A stretch of DNA of 64,000 nt, taken from contig NZ_LOHF01000013.1 of the NCBI RefSeq assembly GCF_002158995.1, positions 89,553-153,552 on the forward strand. Direction: 5' to 3'. The first letter of the stretch is position 1. The number at the start of each line of letters is the position of its first letter. The notes below the pieces were generated by a model, which saw only the letters and a list, made by a program, of their open reading frames with translations, made no database searches and was not told the DNA's origin. The translations under genes were made by a program, and so were the position numbers. This document shows positions 53,173 through 62,376 of this stretch, piece by piece. Source of the stretch: Pseudomonas caspiana (GTDB lineage Bacteria; Pseudomonadota; Gammaproteobacteria; Pseudomonadales; Pseudomonadaceae).

Positions 53173-54486
53173 ATGAACGCCCGCGTTCAACTATCGACCG
53201 CCTACGACCAGCACACCGCCTCTTATTACGCCGCCAGCAGCCATCCCCAGCCGGATTATCCGTCGCTGCAAGGTCAGATTCAGGCGGACGTCTGTGTGGT
53301 GGGCGGTGGATTTTCCGGCCTGAATACCGCGATTGAACTGGCCGAGCGTGGCTTGAGCGTGGTGTTGCTGGAAGCGCGAAAAATTGGCTGGGGAGCCAGC
53401 GGGCGTAATGGCGGGCAGTTGATTCGCGGCGTTGGTCACGGTCTTGAGCAGTTCACGGGCGTCGTCGGCGCCGAAGGCGTTCGGCAGTTGAAGCTGATGG
53501 GCATTGAGGCGGTCGAGATCGTGCGCCAGCGCATTGAGCGCTATGGCATCGATTGCGATCTGACCTGGGGTTATTGCGACCTGGCCAACAAGCCTCGGGA
53601 TCTCACCGGGCTTTCTGAGGATGCTGATGAGTTGCGCGATCTGGGTTATCGCCATCCGCTACAGCTATTGCAGGCCAGCGAGATGCGCAGCGTAGTCGGT
53701 TCCGATCGCTATGTGGGCGGGCTTATCGACATGGGATCGGGGCATTTGCACCCGCTAAACCTTGCCTTGGGCGAAGCCGCTGTGGCGCAGTCTTTGGGCG
53801 TGCAAGTGTTCGAGCACTCGGCGGTGAGCCGCATTGAATATGGCCCGCAGGTCAAAGTGCATACCGCTCAGGGCACTGTTTTGGCCAGTACGCTGGTGCT
53901 GGGCTGCAACGCTTACCTGAATGATCTCAACCCGCAGCTCAGTGGCAAGGTTCTACCCGCAGGCAGCTACATCATCGCGACCGAGCCGTTGCGCGAAGAA
54001 CTGGCAAAGCAGTTGCTGCCACAAAACATGGCCGTGTGTGATCAACGCGTGACGGTGGACTACTTCCGGCTCTCGGCGGATCGACGTTTATTGTTTGGTG
54101 GGGCCTGTCACTACTCGGGTCGTGACCCTCAGGACATCGCGGCCTATATGCAGCCCAAGATGCTCAAGGTTTTTCCGCAGTTGGCGAGCGTGAAGATCGA
54201 TTATCAGTGGGGCGGCATGATTGGCATCGGCGCCAACCGCTTGCCGCAGATCGGTCGCTTGAAGGACCAGCCCAATGTCTTCTACGCCCAGGCCTATTCC
54301 GGACACGGCCTTAACGCGACGCATCTGGCTGGCAAACTGCTCGGGGAAGCCATTGCCGGGCAACACAGCAATGGCTTCGAGCTGTTCGCCAAAGTCCCGC
54401 ACATCACCTTCCCCGGCGGCAAGCACCTGCGCTCGCCACTGCTGGCGCTGGGGATGCTTTGGCACCGGTTCAAGGAGTTGCGTTGA
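53173..54486 (+). CDS. FAD-dependent amine oxidase, PauB/PuuB-like
   Basis: A DAO-family oxidase of 437 residues with GGGFSGLNTAIELAERG near residue 48 and the FAD-contacting segment GASGRNGGQL. The C-terminus YSGHGLNATHLAGKLLGEAI completes the fold. It resembles gamma-glutamylputrescine oxidase; in P. aeruginosa the gene in this position (PA5309, from memory) belongs to the PauB group that oxidises gamma-glutamylated polyamines. Supported by pauR and kauB in the same block. Confidence 0.87.
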   Translation: MNARVQLSTAYDQHTASYYAASSHPQPDYPSLQGQIQADVCVVGGGFSGLNTAIELAERGLSVVLLEARKIGWGASGRNGGQLIRGVGHGLEQFTGVVGAEGVRQLKLMGIEAVEIVRQRIERYGIDCDLTWGYCDLANKPRDLTGLSEDADELRDLGYRHPLQLLQASEMRSVVGSDRYVGGLIDMGSGHLHPLNLALGEAAVAQSLGVQVFEHSAVSRIEYGPQVKVHTAQGTVLASTLVLGCNAYLNDLNPQLSGKVLPAGSYIIATEPLREELAKQLLPQNMAVCDQRVTVDYFRLSADRRLLFGGACHYSGRDPQDIAAYMQPKMLKVFPQLASVKIDYQWGGMIGIGANRLPQIGRLKDQPNVFYAQAYSGHGLNATHLAGKLLGEAIAGQHSNGFELFAKVPHITFPGGKHLRSPLLALGMLWHRFKELR

Positions 54487-54509
54487 GGCTTGTGTCTGGC
54501 CGCGTAGAC

Positions 54510-54602
54510 CTGTGGGAGCCGGGCTTGCCCGCGAATCAGGCTGGACGCGGTTCACTTTAGATCGCGTCCAGCCTTATCGCGGGCAAGCCCGGCTCCCACA
54601 GG
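54510..54602. repeat. REP doublet, family A
   Basis: CTGTGGGAGCCGGGCTTGCC..GGGCAAGCCCGGCTCCCACA with spacer GGACGCGGTTCACTTTAGAT. It lies between the convergent oxidase and DUF1127 genes. Confidence 0.9.
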
Positions 54603-54621
54603 ATTATGCCGGGCCCGGTAA

Positions 54622-54855
54622 TCACTCCCGCCAAAACGGCTTCAACCCTTCCCGCAGCGCCTGACCAGAACTAAGGCCTACATCGCGCAATTGGTCTTCA
54701 GTCAAGGTCAGCAGCGTCCGGCGTGATGTCCAGCGATGGCGATATAGCGCCCAGCGGCCCAGCTTCGGTGCGTTGGCTGTCTTGGTGACAACTGCTCGCC
54801 CGTTGCTCAGTTCCTGGCTGTAAAGCGCCAACCGCACATCACTCAACCCGTTCAT
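54622..54855 (-). CDS. DUF1127 (YjiS-like) small basic protein
   Basis: 77 residues from the ATG at 54855, which has GAGGG upstream; an in-frame ATG at 54891 is weaker. The C-terminal half has the DUF1127 pattern RRTLLTLTEDQLRDVGLS and is rich in Arg. Members of this family act in RNA turnover or phosphate and carbon metabolism in other bacteria; the role here is unknown. It is divergent from the MocR-type regulator. Confidence 0.85.
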   Translation of the reverse strand: MNGLSDVRLALYSQELSNGRAVVTKTANAPKLGRWALYRHRWTSRRTLLTLTEDQLRDVGLSSGQALREGLKPFWRE

Positions 54856-55023
54856 GTTCCCAACCCTCGTTACGTTGTGGTGTGGGTACATGATGAATCG
54901 CTACGACAAACCATTACAGATTCAAACAAATCTATTTATCTGCATACAGATGTTTTCATAACGGCGCTGAATGCTGTATTTTTCTCCAATCTGTATGGCT
55001 GACTCACTTAAAAAACCGAGAGT

Positions 55024-56463
55024 ATGCTCATGACGCTCTACGTCAACCTCGCCGAATTGCTCGGTACGCGTATCGAAAACGGATTCTATCGGCCTGGCGA
55101 CAGGCTGCCTTCGGTACGGGCGTTGAGCGTTGAACATGGCGTCAGTCTGAGTACGGTGCAGCAGGCGTATCGCGTGCTGGAAGACAGCGGCCTTGCCCTG
55201 CCCAAACCCAAGTCCGGGTATTTTGTGCCGGTCAGCCGCGCTGTTCCGGCGCTGCCGGTCATTGGCCGTCCTGCGCAGCGTCCAGTGGATATCTCCCAGT
55301 GGGATCAGGTGCTGGACCTGATGCGGGTCAAGGCTTTGCCGAACCTAGTGCAACTGGGGCGTGGCATGCCCGACGTCAGTAGCCCCACGCTACGACCGCT
55401 GATGCGCGCCCTTGGGCGGATCAGTCGTGATGAGCAAATGCCCGGTCTGTATTACGACAGCATCCAGGGCAACCAGACACTTCGCGAGCAAGTCGCTCGG
55501 CTGCTGCTGGATTCGGGTTGTAACCTGACCGCCAACGATTTGCTGATCACCACCGGTTGCCACGAGGCGCTTTCGGCCAGCGTCAGAGCCATCTGTGATC
55601 CGGGGGATATCGTCGCCGTGGACTCGCCAAGCTTTTTCGGCGCGATGCAGACACTGAAAGGCCTGGGCATGAAAGCCTTGGAAATCCCGACCGATCCCGT
55701 GACCGGTATTAGCCTTGAAGCATTGGAGCTGGCGCTGGAGCAATGGCCGATCAAGGTCATACAGCTGACGCCCAACTGCAACAATCCGCTGGGTTACGTC
55801 ATGCCGGAAAACCGCAAGCGCGCCTTGCTGACACTGGCTCAGCGCTTTGATGTGGCGATCATCGAAGACGATGTCTATGGCGATCTGGCGTTCAGTTATC
55901 CGCGGCCGCGCACGATCAAATCCTTCGACGAAGACGGTCGGGTCCTGCTGTGCAGCTCGTTCTCCAAGACACTTGCGCCAGGCTTGCGCATCGGTTGGGT
56001 GGCGCCGGGCCGCTACCTAGAGCGCGTGCTGCACATGAAGTACATCGGCACGGGTTCAACAGCGCCCCAGCCGCAACTGGCGATTGCCGAATTTCTCGAG
56101 GGCGGTCATTACGAGCCGCATCTGCGGCGTATGCGTAGTCAGTATCAGCGCGGTCGCGAACAGATGATCGACTGGGTGATGCGTTACTTTCCGGCGGGTA
56201 CGCGGGTCAGTCGTCCGCAAGGTGGCTTCATGCTGTGGGTCGAGCTGGCCGAGGACTTCGATACATTGCGTCTGAATCGTGCGCTGTTGACCAAGGGCGT
56301 ACAGATTGCAGTGGGCAGTATTTTTTCTGCCTCCGGCAAATATCGCAATTGCCTGCGGATGAACTTCGCTGCCAAGCCGTCGCCAGAGGTCGAGAACGCG
56401 GTGCGCACGGTCGGTGAAACCATTTCTCAGCTGATTGCAGAGCAATCGCCTCCTGTTTCGTAA
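55024..56463 (+). CDS. MocR/PdxR-type GntR regulator with aminotransferase domain
   Basis: 479 residues: an N-terminal GntR winged helix (about 1-75, FYRPGDRLPSVRALSVEHGVSLSTVQQAY as one region) fused to a fold-type I aminotransferase domain. PLP lysine is Lys315 in SSFSKTLAPGLRIGW. Such proteins usually sense PLP or an amino compound and control a neighbouring gene. The divergent neighbour is DUF1127, 168 bp away. Confidence 0.92.
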   Translation: MLMTLYVNLAELLGTRIENGFYRPGDRLPSVRALSVEHGVSLSTVQQAYRVLEDSGLALPKPKSGYFVPVSRAVPALPVIGRPAQRPVDISQWDQVLDLMRVKALPNLVQLGRGMPDVSSPTLRPLMRALGRISRDEQMPGLYYDSIQGNQTLREQVARLLLDSGCNLTANDLLITTGCHEALSASVRAICDPGDIVAVDSPSFFGAMQTLKGLGMKALEIPTDPVTGISLEALELALEQWPIKVIQLTPNCNNPLGYVMPENRKRALLTLAQRFDVAIIEDDVYGDLAFSYPRPRTIKSFDEDGRVLLCSSFSKTLAPGLRIGWVAPGRYLERVLHMKYIGTGSTAPQPQLAIAEFLEGGHYEPHLRRMRSQYQRGREQMIDWVMRYFPAGTRVSRPQGGFMLWVELAEDFDTLRLNRALLTKGVQIAVGSIFSASGKYRNCLRMNFAAKPSPEVENAVRTVGETISQLIAEQSPPVS

Positions 56464-56509
56464 CTTTTCCGGGGTTTTTGCGGTCCTATCGCCGAGCTGT
56501 AATTTCCGG

Positions 56510-58105
56510 ATGATCATTTTGAAAAAGACATGGGCCTTGCCCTTTTTTCTGTTCGTCGCGTTGTGGGTCAGCGGCTGTTCGCACGTTCACATTCCCAACG
56601 AGCCCAGTCAGGCACTGCCGCCAACGGATTCGGCGTTTGGCCGTTCGGTTCAGGCGATGGCTCAGCCCCATGAAGGGCGCTCTGGCTTTCGCTTACTGTC
56701 CAACAGCACCGAAGCCTTTATGGCGCGTGCCGAACTGATCCGCAATTCTCGTACCAGCCTGGATTTGCAGTACTACATTGTCCACGACGGATTGAGCACC
56801 CGCGCCTTGATTGATGAGTTGCTCAAGGCGGCAGATCGCGGTGTTCGCGTGCGCATCCTGCTGGACGACACCACCAGTGACGGACTGGATCACTCCATTG
56901 CTACCCTGGCAGCGCATCCCAACATTCAGATTCGATTGTTCAACCCCCAGAGCCTAGGGCGCGAGACCGGCGTAACCCGCAGCGTGGGACGATTGATGAA
57001 TCTGTCGCGGCAGCATCGGCGCATGCACAACAAGCTGTGGCTGGCGGACAGCAGCGCGGCCATCGTGGGTGGGCGCAATTTGGGTGATGAATACTTCGAC
57101 GCCGAAGAAAACCTGAATTTCACCGACATCGACATGCTCAGCGTCGGTCCGGTAGCCGAGCAGCTTGGGCACAGTTTTGATCAGTACTGGAACAGCACCC
57201 TGAGCAAGCCCATTGCCGAGTTTATGTATTTCCTGCCGACGACTCGCGATCTGGCCAAGGCGCGCAAACGTCTGGAGGCATCGCTTGTCGAGTCGCAGCA
57301 TAAACACAAGGCGCTGTATGACCGCCTGATGGCTTATCAGAAAAATCCGCGCCTTAAAATCTGGTTCAACGAGTTGATCTGGGCGCACAACCAGGCCCTG
57401 TGGGATGCACCCACCAAAGTGCTGGCGCGTGGCGAGCCTGACCCGCATCTGCTCCTGACCACGCAACTGGCGCCTGAGCTGCTCAACGCCAACAAGGAGT
57501 TGATACTGGTTTCTGCCTACTTCGTTCCCGGTGAAGAAGGTTTGCTGTATCTGACCGGGCGTGCCGATGCCGGGGTTTCGGTCAGTTTGCTGACCAACTC
57601 GCTAGAGGCCACTGACGTGCCAGCGGTGCACGGCGGTTATGCGCCTTATCGCAAGGCGTTACTGGAGCACGGTGTGAAACTGTTCGAAATGCGCCGCCAG
57701 CCGGGCGATCCCGGCAGTGACAGCGGCGGCAGCGGGCCTCATCTGTTCAGCAAAGGCGGCACGTTTGGCGGTGGTTCGGACTCTAGCCTGCACAGTAAGG
57801 CGATGACGTTTGATCGCCGTAAAGTGTTCGTGGGCTCCTTCAACTTCGACCCGCGCTCGGTGCTGTGGAACACCGAAGTCGGTGTACTGGTGGACAGCCC
57901 TGAACTGACCGAAGCGCTGCGCGATCTGGCGTTGCAAGGCATGCAGCCCACTGTGAGTTATGAAGCGAAGCTGGAAGACGGCAAAGTGGTGTGGGTCACC
58001 GAAGACGACGGCAAAATGCACACCCTGTACAAAGAGCCCGGCGATACCTGGCGTCGCTTGAATGCATGGTTCAGTCGGGTCGTTGGCCTGGAGAAAATGC
58101 TCTAG
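56510..58105 (+). CDS. Phospholipase D-family lipoprotein (cardiolipin-synthase-like, ClsC type)
   Basis: 531 residues from the ATG at 56510. A lipoprotein signal ends VSGC. Two HKD active-site motifs are present, HNKLWLAD and HSKAMTFD, each followed by a Gly-Arg-Asn or Gly-Ser-Phe-Asn segment as in cardiolipin synthase C (YmdC). It would act at the membrane on phospholipids. Its TAG shares the tetranucleotide CTAG with the stop of the convergent MFS gene. Confidence 0.88.
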   Translation: MIILKKTWALPFFLFVALWVSGCSHVHIPNEPSQALPPTDSAFGRSVQAMAQPHEGRSGFRLLSNSTEAFMARAELIRNSRTSLDLQYYIVHDGLSTRALIDELLKAADRGVRVRILLDDTTSDGLDHSIATLAAHPNIQIRLFNPQSLGRETGVTRSVGRLMNLSRQHRRMHNKLWLADSSAAIVGGRNLGDEYFDAEENLNFTDIDMLSVGPVAEQLGHSFDQYWNSTLSKPIAEFMYFLPTTRDLAKARKRLEASLVESQHKHKALYDRLMAYQKNPRLKIWFNELIWAHNQALWDAPTKVLARGEPDPHLLLTTQLAPELLNANKELILVSAYFVPGEEGLLYLTGRADAGVSVSLLTNSLEATDVPAVHGGYAPYRKALLEHGVKLFEMRRQPGDPGSDSGGSGPHLFSKGGTFGGGSDSSLHSKAMTFDRRKVFVGSFNFDPRSVLWNTEVGVLVDSPELTEALRDLALQGMQPTVSYEAKLEDGKVVWVTEDDGKMHTLYKEPGDTWRRLNAWFSRVVGLEKML

Positions 58106-59250
58106 GCCGTCGCTGCCGGTTGAACCCCGAACGCTCCGCGTCGCAATGACAGGATCACCAGACCAAACGCTCCCGCTGCCATCAACAGCGGCAGCGCCTG
58201 ACCGCTGACCCATTGGCTGCCGGCCCCGGCGGCCAATGGCCCCAGCAAACAACCGATTCCCCATAGCTGCGCCACATGCGCATTGGCGCGAACCAGTGCG
58301 TCATCGCGAAAGCGTTCGCCGATGAGAATCAGCGACAGGGTGAACAAACCGCCTGCGCTGGCCCCGAACAGCACCCACAGCGGCCAGATCAGCACGGTAT
58401 TTACCAGCAGCGGCACCAGCAGACTTGAAACCATCAAGGCCACCGCGCAGCTTGAAAATAGCGTGCGCCGCGAAACCTTGTCGGCCAGTGCGCCAATCGG
58501 TAATTGCAGAAGCGCGTCGCCCACGACTACGGTGCTGATCATCGCCAAGGCGATTTCCGGGGTGAAGCCCTGGCGCAGGCAATAGATCGGCAGCAAGGTC
58601 AGGATTAGCGCTTCGAATGCAGCGAACAGGGCGACTGCCCAGGCAATTGCGGGCATGGAGCGACAAAAAGCGAACAGGTCGATGAAGGTCACGCGGCATG
58701 CATCGGTGCTTGGGGCCCCGCTTCTGCCCAGCAACAAAAACGGCGAAATAATCAGCAGCGCCACGCCGACCCAGAAACCTGTGTCGTGCTCGGTGCCCAA
58801 TGCGCCAAGCAGCAACGGTCCGGCCAGTTGGCACAAGGCGTACGTGCTGCCGTACAGCGCCACCAGACGGCCGCGCCATTTTTCGATGACGAGTTGGTTG
58901 ATCCAGCTTTCGCCGAGGATGAACACGATGGTCAGGATCACGCCCAGCATCAGGCGCAGCACCAGCCACACCGAGTAATACGGCAGCAGCGCCAACAGCC
59001 CTACGGAAAGCGCGCCAGCCCACAGGCAGCGGCGCATCAGCGCGGCGGTGCCGAAGCGTGCCGCAAGGCCGCTGGCCAGGCTCGCACCGAGCAGCACACC
59101 AATAGCGGGCATCGCAGCCATTACGCCAATTGCGAACGAGCCGTAACCCCAGCTTTCCAGTCGCAAAGACACCAGCGGCATGCTGACGCCCAATGCCAGC
59201 CCGACGGAAAGTACCGACGCCAGCACCGCGAAATAAGTACCCCAACGCAT
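58102..59250 (-). CDS. MFS transporter (YcaD/YfkF-like)
   Basis: 382 residues with about 12 hydrophobic segments and a charged central loop (ADKVSRRTLFSS) typical of the major facilitator fold. The start is ATG 59250 with CAGGAG 7 nt upstream; a TTG seven codons earlier is rejected. The substrate is not known. Downstream of kauB on the same strand, but separated by a REP and a stem-loop. Confidence 0.87.
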   Translation of the reverse strand: MRWGTYFAVLASVLSVGLALGVSMPLVSLRLESWGYGSFAIGVMAAMPAIGVLLGASLASGLAARFGTAALMRRCLWAGALSVGLLALLPYYSVWLVLRLMLGVILTIVFILGESWINQLVIEKWRGRLVALYGSTYALCQLAGPLLLGALGTEHDTGFWVGVALLIISPFLLLGRSGAPSTDACRVTFIDLFAFCRSMPAIAWAVALFAAFEALILTLLPIYCLRQGFTPEIALAMISTVVVGDALLQLPIGALADKVSRRTLFSSCAVALMVSSLLVPLLVNTVLIWPLWVLFGASAGGLFTLSLILIGERFRDDALVRANAHVAQLWGIGCLLGPLAAGAGSQWVSGQALPLLMAAGAFGLVILSLRRGAFGVQPAATA

Positions 59251-59283
59251 CACCACGCTCCTGTGGATCAAAAGGCCAAGACG

Positions 59284-59320
59284 AAACAGCCGGGCTATCC
59301 AAGGGAAGCCCGGCTGTTTT
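59284..59320. terminator. Terminator-like hairpin between kauB and the MFS gene
   Basis: A 13-bp stem AAACAGCCGGGCT / AGCCCGGCTGTTT with a 10-nt loop and a short T run, about 35 bp before the MFS ATG. It would separate kauB from the MFS gene. Confidence 0.65.
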
Positions 59321-59338
59321 GAAGCAAATCACCACTCC

Positions 59339-59413
59339 CTGTAGGAGCTGCCGAAGGCTGCGAACAACGGTGTGTCAGGCTAACCGTTTCGCAGCCTTCG
59401 GCAGCTCCTACAG
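59339..59413. repeat. REP doublet, family C
   Basis: CTGTAGGAGCTGCCGAAGGC..GCAGCCTTCGGCAGCTCCTA with centre AACAACGGTGTGTCAGGCTA. It lies just past the kauB stop. Confidence 0.9.
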
Positions 59414-59430
59414 GGCGGCGCGTGTAGCGG

Positions 59431-60924
59431 TTACAACTTAATCCACGTCGATTTCAGTTCGGTGTACTTGTCGAACGCATGCAGCGACTTGTCGCGGCCG
59501 TTGCCCGATTGCTTGAAGCCACCGAATGGCGCAGTCATGTCGCCGCCATCGTACTGATTGACCCATACGCTACCGGCGCGCAACGCTTTGGCAGTCAGGT
59601 GGGCCTTGGACAGGTTTGCGGTCCAGACGGCAGCAGCGAGGCCGTAAGGCGTGTCGTTGGCGATCTGGATGGCCTCTTCTGCGGTATCAAACGTCAATAC
59701 CGACAGAACCGGGCCGAAAATCTCTTCCTGAGCGATCTTCATGGCATTGGTCACGCCGTCGAAAATCGTCGGCTCGACGTAGGTGCCCCCGGTCTCCTGC
59801 AGAATGCGCTTGCCACCCACCACCAGTTTGGCGCCATCGGAGTGGCCCGCTTCGATGTAAGACAGCACAGTGTTCATCTGCTGAGTATCCACCAGTGCGC
59901 CAACCGTCGTGGCCGGGTCCAGCGGGTTGCCCGGCTTCCAGCTCTTCAGCGCTTCAATGACCATGGGCAGGAATTTGTCCTTGATCGAGCGCTCAACCAA
60001 CAAGCGCGAACCTGCGGTGCAGACCTCGCCCTGGTTGAACGCGATAGCGCTGGCAGCGGATGCAGCAGCAGCCTGCAAGTCAGGCGCATCGGCAAAGACG
60101 ATGTTCGGGCTTTTGCCGCCCGCTTCCAGCCAGATGCGTTTCATGTTCGATTCGCCGGAGTACACCAGCAACTGCTTGGCGATTTTCGTCGAGCCGGTGA
60201 ACACCGCCGTGTCGACATCCATGTGCAGGGCCAGCGCCTTGCCCACGGTGTGACCATATCCTGGCAGCACGTTGAGCACGCCAGCCGGAATGCCCGCTTC
60301 GATCGCCAGTTGGGCAACACGAATGGCGGTCAGCGGAGATTTTTCCGAAGGCTTGAGGATGACGGAGTTACCGCTGGACAGCGCCGGGCCGAGTTTCCAG
60401 CTCGCCATCAACAGCGGGAAGTTCCATGGCACGATGGCGGCGACAACGCCTACAGGCTCACGAGTCACCAGGCCGAGTTGGTCATGAGGCGTTGCAGCCA
60501 CCTCGTCATAGAGCTTGTCGATGGCCTCGCCACTCCAGCTCAACGCGTTCGCAGCGCCAGGGATATCGATGCTGTACGAGTCGCTGATCGGCTTGCCCAT
60601 GTCCAGGGTTTCCAGCAGGGCCAACTCTTCGACGTTTTTATTGATCAGTGCGGCAAAGCGCAACATGGCGGCCTTGCGCTTGGCCGGCGCCATTCGCGAC
60701 CAGACACCGGAATTGAATGTCTTGCGAGCGCTTTCAACGGCGCGTTGAGCGTCCGCGGCGTCACAGCTGGCGACTTTGGCCAGCAGACGGCCATCGACCG
60801 GGCTGATGCATTCGAATGTCTCACCGGAAGCGGCGTCGGAGTACTCGCCATTGATAAACGCGCGGCCTTCGATCTTCAGGTCCTTGGCGCGTTTCTCCCA
60901 GTCAGCGTGGGTCAGGGTGGTCAT
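59431..60924 (-). CDS. kauB: Aldehyde dehydrogenase KauB (PuuC-like)
   Basis: NAD(P)-dependent dehydrogenase of 497 residues. It has the catalytic Cys302 (GEVCTAG), the general-base Glu267 (LEAGGKSP) and the cofactor-binding segment FTGSTKIAKQL. It resembles gamma-glutamyl-gamma-aminobutyraldehyde dehydrogenase. In P. aeruginosa KauB (PA5312) oxidises guanidino- and amino-butyraldehydes from arginine and polyamine breakdown. CGGAGG lies upstream of the ATG. Probably in the PauR regulon. Confidence 0.9.
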   Translation of the reverse strand: MTTLTHADWEKRAKDLKIEGRAFINGEYSDAASGETFECISPVDGRLLAKVASCDAADAQRAVESARKTFNSGVWSRMAPAKRKAAMLRFAALINKNVEELALLETLDMGKPISDSYSIDIPGAANALSWSGEAIDKLYDEVAATPHDQLGLVTREPVGVVAAIVPWNFPLLMASWKLGPALSSGNSVILKPSEKSPLTAIRVAQLAIEAGIPAGVLNVLPGYGHTVGKALALHMDVDTAVFTGSTKIAKQLLVYSGESNMKRIWLEAGGKSPNIVFADAPDLQAAAASAASAIAFNQGEVCTAGSRLLVERSIKDKFLPMVIEALKSWKPGNPLDPATTVGALVDTQQMNTVLSYIEAGHSDGAKLVVGGKRILQETGGTYVEPTIFDGVTNAMKIAQEEIFGPVLSVLTFDTAEEAIQIANDTPYGLAAAVWTANLSKAHLTAKALRAGSVWVNQYDGGDMTAPFGGFKQSGNGRDKSLHAFDKYTELKSTWIKL

Positions 60925-61185
60925 GCGTATGTCCTCCGCTTGTATCGATTAGGGTGTGCGTGGAGGGTAGATTTGTGCAAAAAATAAACAATCTGCAACC
61001 TACCGCTACCAGGCAACGGCACTCACCACCCTAAACCAGTGATCTGGCGATTTCCAATATCTTTGACATAACGGGCCTGAATCCCGCCATCTTGTTCGAT
61101 TTATGCAACATCCAGACGCGGGCCTTTGGCACTATTGGCCGTGCACTTCGTCAAACCTGCAACGCATCTACCGCGAGGGTAAGAA

Positions 61186-61548
61186 ATGACTATCGACAGC
61201 ATCGTGGATTTCAGCGAAGCCGGCACCGAAGCTGAACGCTATCGTCCTGCGCCGGAAAAAATCTTCAAGGGCGACCCTGAACAGACAATCTACAACCACT
61301 ACAACAGCCCCTGCGGACAAATGAACGCGGGTGTCTGGGAAGGCGAAGTCGGTCAGTGGTCGGTCAATTACACCGAGCATGAATACTGCGAAATCGTGCA
61401 GGGCGTTTCGGTGTTGCGCGACGACGCGGGCGGGTCGAAAACCCTGCGTGCGGGAGATCGCTTTGTGATTCCGGCAGGCTTCAAAGGCACATGGGAAGTG
61501 CTGGAGCACTGCCGCAAAATCTATGTGGTGTTTGAAGCGAAAGCCTGA
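61186..61548 (+). CDS. Cupin-domain protein (DUF861/cupin_3)
   Basis: 120 residues forming a single small cupin. The C-terminal part (GDRFVIPAGFKGTWEVLEHCRK as one region) matches the DUF861 pattern. Divergent from kauB across a 261-bp gap. GAGGG precedes the ATG. A role in amine metabolism is inferred only from position. Confidence 0.82.
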   Translation: MTIDSIVDFSEAGTEAERYRPAPEKIFKGDPEQTIYNHYNSPCGQMNAGVWEGEVGQWSVNYTEHEYCEIVQGVSVLRDDAGGSKTLRAGDRFVIPAGFKGTWEVLEHCRKIYVVFEAKA

Positions 61549-61564
61549 CTTTTCCATCAGACAC

Positions 61565-61593
61565 AAAAAAGCCCGCATCGCTGCGGGCTTTTT
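61565..61593. terminator. Bidirectional terminator between cupin gene and rpmG
   Basis: A 12-bp stem AAAAAGCCCGCA / TGCGGGCTTTTT with a TCGC tetraloop; T tract on one strand, A tract on the other. Confidence 0.92.
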
Positions 61594-61612
61594 CGTAAAG
61601 AAGAAAAATCAA

Positions 61613-61768
61613 TTACTTGATTTTGCCTTCTTTGTAGATCACGTGCTTGCGAACAACCGGATCGAATTTTTTGATTTCGATTTTGTCCGGAGTGGTGCGC
61701 TTGTTCTTGTCGGTCGTGTAGAAGTGACCGGTACCAGCACTAGAAATCAATCGGATCAATTCACGCAT
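61613..61768 (-). CDS. rpmG: 50S ribosomal protein L33
   Basis: 51 residues beginning [19 protein letters not shown] and ending KEGKIK, a standard L33. The zinc-binding cysteines of the C+ form are absent. It lies 11 bp after rpmB, the usual rpmB-rpmG pair. Confidence 0.98.
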   Translation of the reverse strand: MRELIRLISSAGTGHFYTTDKNKRTTPDKIEIKKFDPVVRKHVIYKEGKIK

Positions 61769-61779
61769 GATCTTCTCCC

Positions 61780-62013
61780 TTAAATTTTGCCGTCGCGACG
61801 GAGTTCAGCGAGCACAACAGTGATGCCACGCTTGTCGATGATACGCATGCCTTTAGCAGATACGCGCAGACGAACAAAACGTTTCTCTTCTTCAACCCAA
61901 AAGCGATGATGCTGCAGGTTTGGCAGGAAACGACGACGGGTTTTGTTGTTTGCGTGGGAAATGTTATTCCCAGTCACCGGACCCTTACCGGTAACTTGAC
62001 AGACTCTCGACAT
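61780..62013 (-). CDS. rpmB: 50S ribosomal protein L28
   Basis: 77 residues beginning [20 protein letters not shown], the L28 signature, followed by the basic segment [11 protein letters not shown]. First gene of rpmB-rpmG. Confidence 0.98.
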   Translation of the reverse strand: MSRVCQVTGKGPVTGNNISHANNKTRRRFLPNLQHHRFWVEEEKRFVRLRVSAKGMRIIDKRGITVVLAELRRDGKI

Positions 62014-62376
62014 GCCTCAGCCCTCTAAAACCTCATGCCCAACCCGGCATGGGTTGGCCGCTTAATCTCTCAGTCATTTGGCGCCAGGCGCCGCGTTTCT
62101 TTAAGGGTCTTACCGGCTACACCTACAGTGAAGGAACCGGGCCCCTAGAAAAGAGCGCTGCTTTATACCAGAAAGGGTTTGGTGTCACAACAGGCAAAGC
62201 ACTTTACCCCAACATCAGGCAACGCGTTCAGCCCAATGGTCAGGCCGTTGCGGGGGTGCTGGCAAATCTACCGCCGGTCGGGTCGTAACCATTGTTCTGC
62301 GTCCAAGCATGGTCTAGGGTAACTCCCTTACCAGACTGCGCCAGCAGATGGGGCCCTTTCTGACAGGAATATAGCC
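62014..62376. other. 363-bp intergenic region upstream of rpmB and the binding-protein gene
   Basis: A divergent promoter region. It contains a good promoter for rpmB-rpmG (62162-62190). I see no convincing gene, REP or terminator in the rest. A 79-codon open frame at 62049-62288 lacks a ribosome site and overlaps the promoter. Confidence 0.7.
62162..62190 (-). promoter_or_regulatory. rpmB-rpmG promoter
   Basis: On the minus strand TTGTGA, a 17-bp spacer, TATAAA: -10 at 5/6, -35 at 3-4/6 of consensus. The implied leader before the rpmB ATG is about 140 nt, long enough for regulation. Confidence 0.68.

Noticed and set aside
59479..60987. 502-codon open frame antisense to kauB
   Set aside because: Shadow of a high-GC aldehyde dehydrogenase gene; no ribosome site or family.
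62049..62288. 79-codon open frame upstream of the binding-protein gene
   Set aside because: No ribosome site or similarity, and it overlaps the rpmB promoter on the other strand.
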